A stretch of DNA of 64,000 nt from contig JAFULF010000006.1 of assembly GCA_017483225.1 (NCBI GenBank), forward strand, positions 30,035 to 94,034, read 5' to 3'. The notes under the pieces are model-generated. The model did not search any database and was not told the DNA's origin. It was given only the letters and a program-made list of their open reading frames with translations. The DNA is from Alistipes sp. (GTDB lineage Bacteria; Bacteroidota; Bacteroidia; Bacteroidales; Rikenellaceae). Both the position numbers and the translations under genes were made by a program. Shown one piece after another: positions 17,594 through 27,563 of this stretch. The stretch's first letter is position 1; the number at the start of each line of letters is the position of its first letter.

Positions 17594-18664
17594 TTATACC
17601 GCCGTGCAATCGCAGTAGAGACAACGCTCCACGCCTGCATCCGAGATATAGAACTTGTAGGCAACCTTCTCGTTGTTGCAGATACACTTTGGATTAGGGC
17701 ATCGCTTGCCGGCCAGCTCCACAGGCTCGTGACGCACCGGCATAGGCTCGCCTCTCCACTCCATAAGGCGGCAAATCAGCGCCATACGCACAAACTTACC
17801 ATTCTCCACCTGACGGAAGTATGCTGCACGAGGGTCGGCATCCACATCGGCTGCAATCTCGTTTACACGAGGCAGTGGATGCAGGACAGCCATCTTCTGC
17901 TTTGCTCCCTTCATACGCTCGGCATCCAACACAAAGCAATCCTTAACACGCTCATACTCTGCAACATCCGCAAAGCGTTCCTTCTGCACACGTGTCATAT
18001 AGAGAATATCCAACTCTCCGATAACCTCCTCCAACGACGAGGTCTCGACATACGGAATACCGTTCTTGTCGCAGATGTCGTGCTTGATATAGTCAGGCAG
18101 ACGCAACTCATCCGGCGAGATAAGCACGATACGTGTACCCTCATAGCGAGAGAGGGCCTTGATGAGCGAGTGTACGGTACGACCATAGAGCAGGTCGCCG
18201 CAGAATCCGATGGTGATACCCTCCAAGTGTCCGAGTTCACGCTTGATTGTGAGCAGGTCGGTCAACGTCTGGGTAGGGTGGCTGTGGCCACCGTCACCGG
18301 CATTGATGATAGGCACAGGCGACACGCTCGTAGCGTTGAGTTGTGCACCCTCCACGTGGTGGCGCATAGCGATAATGTCGGCAAAACAGCCCACAACACG
18401 CACTGTATCCTCCACGGTCTCACCCTTGCTCACAGAGGAGGATGCCGCATCGGAGAATCCCAGCACATTGCCTCCCAACTCCATCATAGCCGCCGTGAAA
18501 CTCAAACGGGTACGTGTGCTCGGCTCGTAGAATAGGGTAGCGAGCTTCTTGCCCGCCATCTTGTGAGCGTATGCCTCACGATTGGCGATAATATCCTGCG
18601 CCAGAGCGACAATCTCGTCGGTCTCCTTGCGGGTCAGGTCAATAGGGTCAATAAGGTGTCTCAT
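17594..18664 (-). CDS. pyrB: Aspartate carbamoyltransferase with a C-terminal PyrI-like zinc ribbon
   Basis: PyrB joins carbamoyl phosphate and aspartate. The catalytic chain has PSTRTRLSF, a Lys in SVSKGETVEDT, HPTQTLTDLL and HPLPRVNEI. At 356 residues it is about 45 longer than usual. The last 37 residues hold Cys322-x4-Cys327 and Cys348-x2-Cys351, the spacing of the zinc site in the regulatory chain PyrI. The nucleotide-binding domain of PyrI is absent, and no pyrI gene is nearby. The enzyme may therefore keep the zinc contact without allosteric control. It is the last gene of the leftward pyr operon, 31 bp after pyrE. Confidence 0.97.
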   Translation of the reverse strand: MRHLIDPIDLTRKETDEIVALAQDIIANREAYAHKMAGKKLATLFYEPSTRTRLSFTAAMMELGGNVLGFSDAASSSVSKGETVEDTVRVVGCFADIIAMRHHVEGAQLNATSVSPVPIINAGDGGHSHPTQTLTDLLTIKRELGHLEGITIGFCGDLLYGRTVHSLIKALSRYEGTRIVLISPDELRLPDYIKHDICDKNGIPYVETSSLEEVIGELDILYMTRVQKERFADVAEYERVKDCFVLDAERMKGAKQKMAVLHPLPRVNEIAADVDADPRAAYFRQVENGKFVRMALICRLMEWRGEPMPVRHEPVELAGKRCPNPKCICNNEKVAYKFYISDAGVERCLYCDCTAV

Positions 18665-18695
18665 CTTTTTGAGTATTCAAGATTCAAAACTCTGT

Positions 18696-19325
18696 CTATT
18701 TAATCCACGACTCATCCGAAGGGTTGTTGCGGAAGGCAAGGATACGCTCCTTCCACTCGGGAGCGATATATCCCTCCTCGGCCGCCACCTCTACGAGAGC
18801 GTCGAGATTCGAGAGCGAGTAGTTGAGAGTGTTCGCCTCGGCGATACGCTCCACGCCACGCTTCATACCATAGGTGAAGATGCTGACGATACCGAGCACC
18901 TCGGCACCTGCCTCACGCAGAGCATCCACAACCTCGATGCAGCTGCCGCCCGTCGAAATCAAATCCTCGACAACAACGACCTTCGTGCCCGGCTCCAACT
19001 TGCCCTCGATGCGGTTGGTACGGCCGTGGTCCTTCGCACCACTGCGCACGTAACCCATAGGCATATCGAGGATTGTTGCCACGATAGCAGCGTGAGCGAT
19101 ACCGGCAGTCGAGGTACCCATCAGGCACTCGCACTCCGGATAGTGCTTGCGCACCAACTCTGCCAAGCCGGCCTCGACCTTCTCACGTACACTTGGAGCG
19201 GTGAGAATCAGGCGGTTATCGCAATATATAGGGCTCTTGATGCCACTAGCCCAAGTAAATGGCTGCTCCGGACGGAGGAATACTGCGTTAATCGAGAGCA
19301 ACTCTTTTGCAATAAGTTTTTCCAT
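18696..19325 (-). CDS. pyrE: Orotate phosphoribosyltransferase
   Basis: PyrE converts orotate and PRPP to OMP. The 209 residues contain the PRPP-binding motif [13 protein letters not shown], and the N-terminal [12 protein letters not shown] loop is typical of OPRTases. It lies between pyrF (24 bp) and pyrB (31 bp). Confidence 0.97.
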   Translation of the reverse strand: MEKLIAKELLSINAVFLRPEQPFTWASGIKSPIYCDNRLILTAPSVREKVEAGLAELVRKHYPECECLMGTSTAGIAHAAIVATILDMPMGYVRSGAKDHGRTNRIEGKLEPGTKVVVVEDLISTGGSCIEVVDALREAGAEVLGIVSIFTYGMKRGVERIAEANTLNYSLSNLDALVEVAAEEGYIAPEWKERILAFRNNPSDESWIK

Positions 19326-19349
19326 AATTATATCTGTTTTAAGGTTTTA

Positions 19350-20051
19350 CTACTCATTCAGGAACTCCTTGCAGCAACGCTCGTAGGCTGCCACAGGGTC
19401 GGCCGCTGCGGTAACAGGGCGACCAACAACGATATAGTCGGAGCCAATCTCACGGGCACGTGCAGGGGTAGTGATACGCACCTGGTCGTCAGCCGCAGCA
19501 TCTGCGAAGCGAATACCCGGCGTTACCGCCATAAACTCTGCGCCACAACGCTCCTTCACGAGCTCTGCCTCCAATGGCGAGCAAACAACGCCATCCAACC
19601 CTGCCTCCTTGGCATTCTCGGCATACTTGGCGATGGTATCGTTAATCGAAGCACCGATAAGCAACTCACGCTGCATACGCTCCTCGCTGGTCGAGGTGAG
19701 TTGTGTCACGGCGATAAGCAGTGGGCGAGTGCCATCCTCACGTGTCAGGCCCTCCAACGCAGCACGCATCATATCCACCGTACCTGCGGCGTGTACGTTT
19801 GTCATATCCACATCCAGACGTGACAGCACGCTCATAGCCTTGCGTACCGTGTTCGGAATATCGTGCAGTTTGAGGTCGAGGAAGATACGGTGTCCACGCT
19901 TCTTAATCTCACGGACAATCTCTGGACCCTCGGCATAGAAGAGCTCCATACCAATCTTTACAAATGGCTTACGACCTGTGAAGCGGTCGAGGAAAGCCAA
20001 CGTCTGCTCCTTGCTGCTGAAATCGCAAGCAATAATTACATCTTTTGCCAT
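19350..20051 (-). CDS. pyrF: Orotidine 5'-phosphate decarboxylase
   Basis: PyrF decarboxylates OMP to UMP, the final step. The 233-residue protein is the short bacterial type. [13 protein letters not shown] carries the Asp-x-Lys-x-x-Asp catalytic motif, VTPGIR is present, and IVVGRPV is near the C-terminus. It sits 18 bp downstream of pyrD. Confidence 0.97.
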   Translation of the reverse strand: MAKDVIIACDFSSKEQTLAFLDRFTGRKPFVKIGMELFYAEGPEIVREIKKRGHRIFLDLKLHDIPNTVRKAMSVLSRLDVDMTNVHAAGTVDMMRAALEGLTREDGTRPLLIAVTQLTSTSEERMQRELLIGASINDTIAKYAENAKEAGLDGVVCSPLEAELVKERCGAEFMAVTPGIRFADAAADDQVRITTPARAREIGSDYIVVGRPVTAAADPVAAYERCCKEFLNE

Positions 20052-20069
20052 ATAACTATCTTTAATTTA

Positions 20070-20984
20070 TTACTTTACACAACCAATAATATCGCTCAAA
20101 CGCTCGATACCCAAGCGCTCCATAACCTGCGGCAATGCCTCGATAATCTCCTTGCAGGCATACGGATTTCGCAGGTTTTCTGCTCCTACCTGCACCGCCG
20201 AGGCTCCCGCCATCATCATCTCCACGGCATCCTCCGCCGTAGCCACGCCACCACAGCCGATAATCGGAATGTGGCACGCCTGCGCCACCTGATATACCAT
20301 TCTCACGGCAACAGGAAAGATGGCACGTCCCGAGAAACCGCCCATCTTATTGGCGATAACAGGACGACGACGAGCGATATCTATGCGCATACCGAGCATC
20401 GTATTGATGAGCGTGAGGCCGTCAGCACCTGCCTCCTCGCACGCACGGGCGATAGCGACAATATCGGTAACATTAGGGCTCAACTTGATAAATACCGGCT
20501 TGGTAGTCACCGCCTTCACGGCACGAGTAACCTCGGCAGCCGACTCCGCCGACGTACCGAAGGCCATACCTCCGTTATGCACGTTAGGGCAGGAGACGTT
20601 TACCTCGATGATGCCGACCTGCTCCTCCTTGTCAATCTTGGCACAGCACTCGCAATACTCGTCAAGCGAGAATCCGCTGATATTGGCGATGATAGGCTTA
20701 TGGAACCGCTCTCGCAGTGCCGGCAACTCACGGGAAATCACCGTATCGATACCGGGGTTTTGCAAGCCCACCGAGTTAATCATACCTGAACTGCACTCGG
20801 CAATACGTGGCGTAGGGTTACCAAAGCGAGCCTCACGAGTAGTGCCCTTGAAAGATATTGAACCGAGGATATCGAGGTCATAGACCGCCGACATCTCCTC
20901 GCCAAAGCCAAATGTTCCACTTGCGGGGATAATCGGGTTATCCAACTCAACACCGCACAACGTAGTCGATAAATCCTTTACCAT
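20070..20984 (-). CDS. pyrD: Dihydroorotate dehydrogenase, class 1B catalytic subunit
   Basis: This FMN enzyme oxidises dihydroorotate to orotate. The 304 residues carry PASGTFGFG at the N-terminus, VNVSCPNVHNGGMAFG with the class 1 catalytic Cys, KLSPNVTDI, and GCGGVATAEDA near the end. Class 1B forms a complex with PyrK, whose gene overlaps it by 7 bp just upstream, so NAD+ is the likely electron acceptor. Confidence 0.97.
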   Translation of the reverse strand: MVKDLSTTLCGVELDNPIIPASGTFGFGEEMSAVYDLDILGSISFKGTTREARFGNPTPRIAECSSGMINSVGLQNPGIDTVISRELPALRERFHKPIIANISGFSLDEYCECCAKIDKEEQVGIIEVNVSCPNVHNGGMAFGTSAESAAEVTRAVKAVTTKPVFIKLSPNVTDIVAIARACEEAGADGLTLINTMLGMRIDIARRRPVIANKMGGFSGRAIFPVAVRMVYQVAQACHIPIIGCGGVATAEDAVEMMMAGASAVQVGAENLRNPYACKEIIEALPQVMERLGIERLSDIIGCVK

Positions 20985-21724
20985 AATATCTCCTCCTTCT
21001 TAAATACGGGGCCCTCCTTACAAACTCGTTTTGCGCCCGAGTCGGTCTGAATCGAGCAGCCCATACAGATTCCGAAGCCGCAACCCATACGCTCCTCCAA
21101 GCTCAACTCGCCGTCGATATTTACGCTCTGCGACAAGGCTTTGAGCATCGGCAGCGGCCCACACGAGTAGAAGTAATCAGCCTCCACTCCGCTCTCACGG
21201 ATAGCATCCGTAACAAAGCCCTTGACACCCTGCGAGCCATCCGCCGTAGCGACCACGACATCAACGCCCAACGAGCGGAACTCCTGCTCGTAGAATATCT
21301 CCGAGGCGGTATTGAAGCCGAGGACAACGCTCACCTTGTGGCCACGTGCAACCAACTCTCTGGCAAGGCGATAGAGTGGTGGAACACCAACGCCACCGCC
21401 TACAAGCAGCGCACGCTCGCACTCCACCTCCACGTTAAATCCATTGCCAAGGCCCGTCAGTACATCGACCTTACGACCCACCTGCATAGCGGCCATATCC
21501 GCTGTACCCTTGCCCACAACCTTATAGACAAGTGTCAGGCGACCCTCGTCGAAGTTGCAGACCGAGATTGGACGACGCAGGAACAATCCCTCGATGGAGA
21601 GCTCCACGAACTGTCCGGGGCGGGTGATTGCCGAGGTGTCGCCCGCAAGGCACATCTCATAGACCTGCTCGGTCAAGGCTCGGTTAGAGATTATCTCAAA
21701 AATTACTCGTTGCATAGCCGGCAT
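20978..21724 (-). CDS. pyrK: Dihydroorotate dehydrogenase electron-transfer subunit
   Basis: PyrK passes electrons from PyrD to NAD+ through FAD and a 2Fe-2S cluster. The 248 residues show FVELSIEGLFLRRPISV (FAD site), GGGVGVPPLYRLA (nucleotide site) and a C-terminal Cys cluster in GCGFGICMGCS plus a later Cys in RVCKEGPVF. The start lies 3 bp after the carB stop, and the gene overlaps pyrD. Confidence 0.96.
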   Translation of the reverse strand: MPAMQRVIFEIISNRALTEQVYEMCLAGDTSAITRPGQFVELSIEGLFLRRPISVCNFDEGRLTLVYKVVGKGTADMAAMQVGRKVDVLTGLGNGFNVEVECERALLVGGGVGVPPLYRLARELVARGHKVSVVLGFNTASEIFYEQEFRSLGVDVVVATADGSQGVKGFVTDAIRESGVEADYFYSCGPLPMLKALSQSVNIDGELSLEERMGCGFGICMGCSIQTDSGAKRVCKEGPVFKKEEILW

Positions 21725-21727
21725 CCA

Positions 21728-24700
21728 TTATTTGTTATCGTAATCGGCATCAATGGTCGATACTCCGAGGGTAATCTCCTCCAAGACATCGAGCAACACG
21801 CTTACGGTTTCGAGCGATGTGAAGATGGTCACATTGTTCTCCACCGCTGCACGGCGAATCTCGTAGCCATCCAGACGTGTGTTGTGCTGATTGAGGTCGA
21901 TAGTGTTAATCACGTAGTTCACGTGGCCCTTTGCCAGCGAGGTGCAGATATCGTCGCTGCCCTCGTTGAGCTTGCCCAGACAGCGTGTTCTCACGCCGTG
22001 CTCACGCAGGAATGCAGCCGTGCCTCGTGTCGCCTCGATATTGAAACCGAGGTTGTAGAATCGCTGTATCAGCGGCAGCGCACGCTCCTTGTCGTGGTCG
22101 GCAAGTGTCACCAGCACGGTACCGTAGTTCACTACGTCCATACCCGATGCCTGCAACGACTTGTAGAGGGCACGTGTCATCGACGAGTCGTAACCGATAG
22201 CCTCTCCGGTCGATTTCATCTCCGGCGAGAGGTAGGTGTCTATACCCTTAATCTTGGCAAACGAGAAGGCCGGAGTCTTGACGAAGAAACGCTTGCGCTC
22301 CGTGCCATATACGCTTGTGATTCCCTGCTCTTTGAGCGAGTGACCAAGCATCACACGGGTTGCAATCTTCGCCATAGGTACGTTGCACGACTTCGAGAGG
22401 AACGGCACGGTACGTGACGAGCGAGGATTAACCTCGATGACGTACACCTTATCGTGCTCATCCACAATAAATTGTATGTTGTACAGACCCACGATGCCGA
22501 TAGCCTTACCCAGACGTACCGTATAGTCAATCATCATCTGCTTAACCTCGTTGCTCAGGCTGAACGAAGGATAGACGCTGATAGAGTCGCCGGAGTGGAT
22601 ACCCGTGCGCTCCACGTGCTCCATAATGCCCGGGATGAATACATCCTCGCCATCACAGATAGCATCAACCTCTGCCTCCTTACCCATAATATACTTATCG
22701 ACCAGCACCGGCGAGTCCTCGTTAATCTCAACGGCGTTGTGGAGGTAGTGGCGCAGAGCCTGCTCATTGCCCACAATCTGCATAGCACGACCACCAAGCA
22801 CGAAACTTGGACGCACCAGCACAGGGTAGCCGATACGCTCGGCAGCCTTCACACCCTCCTCAATCTCGGTCACCGCCTGCGCATTTGGCTGCGGGATGCC
22901 CACCTCACGCATAATCGCCTCGAAGAGCTTTCTATCCTCCGCCTTGTCGATAGCCTCCAAGTCGGTACCGATAATCTTCACGCCCATCTGCACCAGCGGC
23001 TTGGCAAGGTTGATGGCGGTCTGACCGCCGAGGGTTACGATAACGCCCTCAGGCTTCTCCATACGAATTACGTTCATCACATTCTCCACGGTCAGAGGCT
23101 CGAAGTAGAGCTTGTCGGAGATGGTGTAGTCGGTAGATACCGTCTCGGGGTTATTGTTGATGATGATAGCCTCATAGCCTGCCTCACGGATAGCCCAGAT
23201 AGAGTGTACGGTAGAGTAGTCGAACTCCACACCCTGACCGATACGGATAGGGCCCGAGCCCAGCACCACAATCTTCTTGCGGTCGCTGACCACCGACTCA
23301 TTCTCCTGCTCGTAGGTCGAGTAGAAGTACTGCACATCCGACGAAACCTCGCCTGCGCAGGTATCAATCATCTTATATACAGGCAGGATGCCGAGGCTCT
23401 CACGCAACTCGAAGACCTCCTGCTCGGTCATTCCCCACAGCTGTCCGATAAACTTATCGCCGAAGCCCATACGCTTCGCCTCACGGAGCACCTCCGGCTC
23501 GCCCTTATGCTGTTTCAGCACATTCTCCATCTCAATAATGAGCTTGAACTTTTCGAGGAAGAGCATATCAATCTTGGTGCGGTCGTATATGAGCGAGCGG
23601 TCCACACCACGGCGCAACAACTCCGCAATGGCGTATATACGGTCGTCGGTGCTACGGGTGATATACGCAAGCATATCCTGCACCGACATCTCGTCGAACT
23701 TCTTGTGGTGGATGTGGCACACGCCTATCTCCAACGAGCGCACAGCCTTCAAGAGGCTCTCCTCGATGGTACGGCCGATGCTCATCGCCTCACCGGTAGC
23801 CTTCATCTGCGTACCCAACTCGTTGGATGCCTCCGAGAACTTATCGAATGGGAAGCGGGCAACCTTGGTAACCACGTAGTCCAGCGCAGGCTCCGCACAC
23901 GCAGGGGCATTTGCCAGCATAATCTCGTCGAGGGTCATACCTACGGCAACCTTCGCCGTAACACGTGCGATAGGGTAGCCGCTCGCCTTTGATGCGAGGG
24001 CCGACGAGCGTGAAACTCGTGGATTGACCTCGATGATATAGTACTTGAACGAGAGTGGGTCGAGTGCGAACTGCACGTTGCAACCACCCTCAATCTTCAA
24101 GGCACGAATCAGTTTGAGTGCGCTGTCACGCAGCATCTGGTACTCCTTATTCGAGAGCGTCTGCGCCGGAGCAACCACGATAGAGTCACCGGTATGGATA
24201 CCCACCGGGTCAACATTCTCCATACTGCATATAGCGATTGCGGTGTCGTTCTTGTCACGCATCACCTCAAACTCAATCTCCTTATAGCCTTTGATGCTCT
24301 TCTCGACCAGCACCTGATGTACAGGCGATACGGCCAGAGCGTTACGCATCATCTCTCGCAGCTCCTGCTCATTGTCGGCAAAACCGCCACCGGAGCCTCC
24401 GAGAGTGAAGGCAGGACGAAGCACTACCGGATAGCCAATCTTCTTGGCAACCTCGACAGCCTCTTCCACCGAATATACAATCTCCGAAGGGATAACAGGC
24501 TCACCCAACTTGATACACAGCTCCTTGAAGAGCTCTCTATCCTCAGCCTGCTCGATGCTCTTGAACGAGGTTCCGAGAATCTCCACGTGGCACTCCTCCA
24601 AGATACCCTTCTTGGCGAGTTGCACGGCCAGATTCAGACCCGTCTGACCTCCCAGACCCGGCACGATGGCATCAGGACGCTCGTAGCGGATGATTTTAGC

Positions 24701-24922
24701 CACATATTCGAGTTTCAGCGGCTCCATATAGACCTTATCCGCAATAAACGTATCGGTCATAATTGTCGCAGGGTTGGAGTTCACGAGGATAACCTCATAA
24801 CCCTCCTCTTTGAGCGCAAGGCACGCCTGCGTACCTGCATAGTCGAACTCGGCAGCCTGGCCAATCACAATAGGGCCGGAGCCGATAACCATAACCTTCT
24901 TTATATCTGTTCTCTTAGGCAT
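21728..24922 (-). CDS. carB: Carbamoyl phosphate synthase large subunit
   Basis: CarB makes carbamoyl phosphate from bicarbonate, ATP and ammonia. The 1064 residues contain two homologous halves, each with an ATP-grasp domain. [20 protein letters not shown] and [19 protein letters not shown] mark them. [20 protein letters not shown] and the C-terminal MGS-like regulatory domain are also present. All the features I can check are normal. Ammonia normally arrives by tunnel from CarA, but CarA here lacks its catalytic Cys, so free ammonia is the probable nitrogen source. The gene overlaps carA by 8 bp. Confidence 0.98.
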   Translation of the reverse strand: MPKRTDIKKVMVIGSGPIVIGQAAEFDYAGTQACLALKEEGYEVILVNSNPATIMTDTFIADKVYMEPLKLEYVAKIIRYERPDAIVPGLGGQTGLNLAVQLAKKGILEECHVEILGTSFKSIEQAEDRELFKELCIKLGEPVIPSEIVYSVEEAVEVAKKIGYPVVLRPAFTLGGSGGGFADNEQELREMMRNALAVSPVHQVLVEKSIKGYKEIEFEVMRDKNDTAIAICSMENVDPVGIHTGDSIVVAPAQTLSNKEYQMLRDSALKLIRALKIEGGCNVQFALDPLSFKYYIIEVNPRVSRSSALASKASGYPIARVTAKVAVGMTLDEIMLANAPACAEPALDYVVTKVARFPFDKFSEASNELGTQMKATGEAMSIGRTIEESLLKAVRSLEIGVCHIHHKKFDEMSVQDMLAYITRSTDDRIYAIAELLRRGVDRSLIYDRTKIDMLFLEKFKLIIEMENVLKQHKGEPEVLREAKRMGFGDKFIGQLWGMTEQEVFELRESLGILPVYKMIDTCAGEVSSDVQYFYSTYEQENESVVSDRKKIVVLGSGPIRIGQGVEFDYSTVHSIWAIREAGYEAIIINNNPETVSTDYTISDKLYFEPLTVENVMNVIRMEKPEGVIVTLGGQTAINLAKPLVQMGVKIIGTDLEAIDKAEDRKLFEAIMREVGIPQPNAQAVTEIEEGVKAAERIGYPVLVRPSFVLGGRAMQIVGNEQALRHYLHNAVEINEDSPVLVDKYIMGKEAEVDAICDGEDVFIPGIMEHVERTGIHSGDSISVYPSFSLSNEVKQMMIDYTVRLGKAIGIVGLYNIQFIVDEHDKVYVIEVNPRSSRTVPFLSKSCNVPMAKIATRVMLGHSLKEQGITSVYGTERKRFFVKTPAFSFAKIKGIDTYLSPEMKSTGEAIGYDSSMTRALYKSLQASGMDVVNYGTVLVTLADHDKERALPLIQRFYNLGFNIEATRGTAAFLREHGVRTRCLGKLNEGSDDICTSLAKGHVNYVINTIDLNQHNTRLDGYEIRRAAVENNVTIFTSLETVSVLLDVLEEITLGVSTIDADYDNK

Positions 24923-26006
24923 ACTGATTCTCCTCCATCAATTTAATGAACTTATCGAAAAGATATGCGCAGTCACGTGCGCCCGGAGCACCCTCCGGAT
25001 GGAACTCTACCGAGAAGACCTTGTCACGACGGCACTCCGTACCTACAACGGCTCCGTCGAGCACGTTCACGTGCGTAGCCTCCAACGGCGTATCCTTCAA
25101 CGACTCCTCGTCGAGTTTGAACATATGGCTCATACCCGCCGTCTCAATGTGGTTGGTGCAGAGGTTGCGGATAGGGTAGCTGCCGGTGTGGTTGCCCTTC
25201 GAGTTCTTCACAACCTTGGCTCCATACGAGAGGGCGATGAGTTGATGTCCGAGGCTGATGCCCATCATCGGCATACGGCCACGCAACTCGCTGATGAGTT
25301 GCTCTACCTGCGGCACATCCTGCGGCGCACCCGGGCCTCCTGCGATAAGCAGGCCGTGCGGGTTGAAGGCAACGATATCCTCTGCCGGAGTGTCAAATGG
25401 CACGATGACTACGTTGCAACCACGGCGGTTGAGTGCCGAGATGACGTGTTGCTTGACTCCGCAATCTATAACCACAACATCGAAGCGGTGGTTTGGCGTG
25501 CGGGAGTACCAACGCTTGCGGCAACTAACCTTGCGTACCAGCTCGCTGTTTACGGGGGTGTCGGCGATAAGTTTCAGAGCCTCCTCCTTCGACATCTCCA
25601 CAGGAACGATAGCGGCACGCTGTGCCCCCTCCTCACGGATAATGCGGGTGAGCATTCGTGTATCCACACCGCTGATGCCGGGGATATTCTGCTCCTCCAT
25701 CATCTCGGAGATGGTCTTGGTGTAGCGGAAGTTGCTCGGCGTGTCGCAGTAGTCACGCACCACAAGGCCGCCCGTCTGCAAGACACGTGTCTCGAAGTCC
25801 TCATCCGTGATACCGTAGTTGCCGATAGGCGGATAGGTCATAACAATAATGTGGTCGGTGTAGGATGGGTCGGAGAGAATCTCCTGATAGCCCACAACCG
25901 AAGTGTTGAAAACGATTTCGCACACGCTGTTACGGTCGGCACCGAAGCCATATCCGACCATCTCGTGTCCGTTTTCAAGAACTAATTTTTTGTTGGGTTG
26001 TTTCAT
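24915..26006 (-). CDS. carA: Carbamoyl phosphate synthase small subunit with catalytic Cys replaced by Ser
   Basis: CarA normally hydrolyses glutamine and passes ammonia to CarB. The start at 26006 ([13 protein letters not shown]) gives 363 residues, close to normal; the frame extends upstream but with unlikely sequence. The N-terminal CPSase domain and the GATase domain (LIAGGPGAP, then [13 protein letters not shown] with His and Glu) are recognisable. The nucleophile motif GICLGHQ reads GISLGHQ, with Ser251 encoded by AGC at 25256-25254. The AQNHG-type segment seen in E. coli is AGMSH here. The same Cys-to-Ser type change occurs in ammonia-dependent mammalian CPS I. Confidence 0.96.
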   Translation of the reverse strand: MKQPNKKLVLENGHEMVGYGFGADRNSVCEIVFNTSVVGYQEILSDPSYTDHIIVMTYPPIGNYGITDEDFETRVLQTGGLVVRDYCDTPSNFRYTKTISEMMEEQNIPGISGVDTRMLTRIIREEGAQRAAIVPVEMSKEEALKLIADTPVNSELVRKVSCRKRWYSRTPNHRFDVVVIDCGVKQHVISALNRRGCNVVIVPFDTPAEDIVAFNPHGLLIAGGPGAPQDVPQVEQLISELRGRMPMMGISLGHQLIALSYGAKVVKNSKGNHTGSYPIRNLCTNHIETAGMSHMFKLDEESLKDTPLEATHVNVLDGAVVGTECRRDKVFSVEFHPEGAPGARDCAYLFDKFIKLMEENQYA

Positions 26007-26041
26007 TTTGTTTGTTGATATATTATTTATTTCTCTCTTTC

Positions 26042-27322
26042 TTACTCTTTCCAGACCGCTTTGCCGCCGTAGAGCGTCATCACACAACGGCCATAGACCT
26101 CCATACCCTCAAACGGGGTAGCCTTACCCTTGGAGAGGAAGCTCTGCGAATCGACCTTGTAAGGCTCTCGCACATCGAACACTGCGATATCGGCCCTCTC
26201 GCCCTTACGCAACGCTCCGCCCAGACGGAATATGCGGCGAGGGTTGTCGCACAGCAACTCCACGGCCTTCTCCAATGTCACAACGCCGGTACGCACCAGA
26301 TGGGTATAGGTCACAGCGAATGCCGTTTCAAGACCCACAACACCCATCGTGCTCCCTTTCAGTCCCTTAGACTTCTCCTCCGCCGTATGCGGTGCGTGGT
26401 CGGTGGCGATGCACTCTATCGTGCCATCCTGAATACCCTTGATAAGGGCCTCTCTATCCTCGGCCGAGCGAATCGGCGGATTCATCTTAAAGCGGCCATC
26501 CTCCTGCAAGTCGGCATCCGAGAAGACGAGGTAGTGGGGGCCTGTCTCGCAAGTCACGGGCAGACCTCGACGCTTCGCCTGACGGATAATCTCCACGCTC
26601 TCCTTTGCCGAGACGTGGCACACGTGGTAGCGGCACGAGGTCTTGGCAACCATCTCCACATCACGTGCTATCGGTGCCCACTCGCTCTCCGAGCAGATGC
26701 CCTTGTGTCCATGTGCCGCAGCATACTCGCCATCGTGGATATAACCGCCACGCAGCAGGGCATTCTCCTCGCAGTGCGCCGCAATGATACCATCAACGGC
26801 TGCAACTCGGTGCATAGCATCGAGCATAACCTCATCAATCTGCACTCCGCTGCCATCGTCGGAGAAGCCGCACGAGAGAGGCTTCAACGCCTCGACATCC
26901 ACCGTCTGCTCACCTCGACGACCCACGGTAATCGTAGCGTAAGGCAGCACCTCCACGACCGCCTGCTCGTCAATCATACGCTGCTCCACGGCGAGCGTAT
27001 CGAGGGCATCGGGTGCCGGCGAGAGGTTAGGCATAGCGCACACCGTGGTAAATCCGCCGTGTGCGGCAGCGAGTGTTCCGGAGGCGATGGTCTCCTTGGC
27101 CGAGAAGCCGGGCTCTCGCAGATGCACGTGAACATCCGCCAAGCCATAGGTCACCACGCAACCCTCGACATCGACAACCTCGGTAGCATCATCAACCTCG
27201 ATGGCGGCTCCCATATCGGCAATCACGCCATTTTCAATGAGGATATCCCCCTTCATCGAGCGACCTTCGCCCACCAGCAGACCTCCTCTTAAAAGTATCT
27301 TTCCGAACTCCATAACCTCCAT
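26042..27322 (-). CDS. pyrC: Dihydroorotase
   Basis: PyrC cyclises carbamoyl aspartate to dihydroorotate. The protein is about 426 residues, the long class I (AllB-like) type. The metal motif DVHVHLREPGFSAKE, VCAMPNLSPAPD, a His in VCHVSAKES, and CIATDHAPHTAEEK are seen. The ATG at 27322 or 27313 is the likely start. A frame reaching further upstream enters leader sequence and is not believed. It is the first gene of the eight-gene pyr operon, and carA follows after 35 bp. Confidence 0.96.
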   Translation of the reverse strand: MEVMEFGKILLRGGLLVGEGRSMKGDILIENGVIADMGAAIEVDDATEVVDVEGCVVTYGLADVHVHLREPGFSAKETIASGTLAAAHGGFTTVCAMPNLSPAPDALDTLAVEQRMIDEQAVVEVLPYATITVGRRGEQTVDVEALKPLSCGFSDDGSGVQIDEVMLDAMHRVAAVDGIIAAHCEENALLRGGYIHDGEYAAAHGHKGICSESEWAPIARDVEMVAKTSCRYHVCHVSAKESVEIIRQAKRRGLPVTCETGPHYLVFSDADLQEDGRFKMNPPIRSAEDREALIKGIQDGTIECIATDHAPHTAEEKSKGLKGSTMGVVGLETAFAVTYTHLVRTGVVTLEKAVELLCDNPRRIFRLGGALRKGERADIAVFDVREPYKVDSQSFLSKGKATPFEGMEVYGRCVMTLYGGKAVWKE

Positions 27323-27332
27323 TATACAAAAC

Positions 27333-27353
27333 AGGCGACCAAACAGGCCGCCT
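27333..27353 (-). promoter_or_regulatory. Hairpin immediately upstream of pyrC
   Basis: On the minus strand AGGCGGCC pairs with GGTCGCCT (one G-U) around a 5-nt loop, followed by GTTTTGT. It lies about 10 nt before the pyrC start. It may be an attenuator or may block ribosome access; no PyrR gene is present in the window. Confidence 0.45.
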
Positions 27354-27509
27354 GATAATTTGACAATAAATTTGAAACAGTGATTTCGGGAACGGAAACA
27401 GTGGGACAACAATGGTTAAAAACACTCTCTGCGCAACCTCTTGTATGAGGCTTGAACAGAACAGATATGTCGTTTCTAACTGTCACCGTCGCTATCACTT
27501 TATTGGGTG

Positions 27510-27540
27510 CAAAGGTAGCAACAATTTGACAAACTACCAA
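27510..27540 (-). promoter_or_regulatory. Promoter of the pyr operon
   Basis: On the minus strand TACCTTTG (27517 to 27510) is a perfect -7 box, and a TTG lies 20 nt upstream (27540-27538). The transcript would have a leader of about 180 nt before pyrC, ending in the hairpin at 27333-27353. Confidence 0.6.
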
Positions 27541-27563
27541 GCCCAACAGCCAAATATTTAATC

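Noticed and set aside
22454-23992. A 512-codon open frame opposite carB
   Set aside because: Same kind of antisense shadow: no motifs, and the opposite strand encodes an intact CarB.
27322-27546. A 74-codon frame ending on the pyrC start codon
   Set aside because: Its only ATG lies upstream of the pyr promoter, so the predicted transcript could not encode it.
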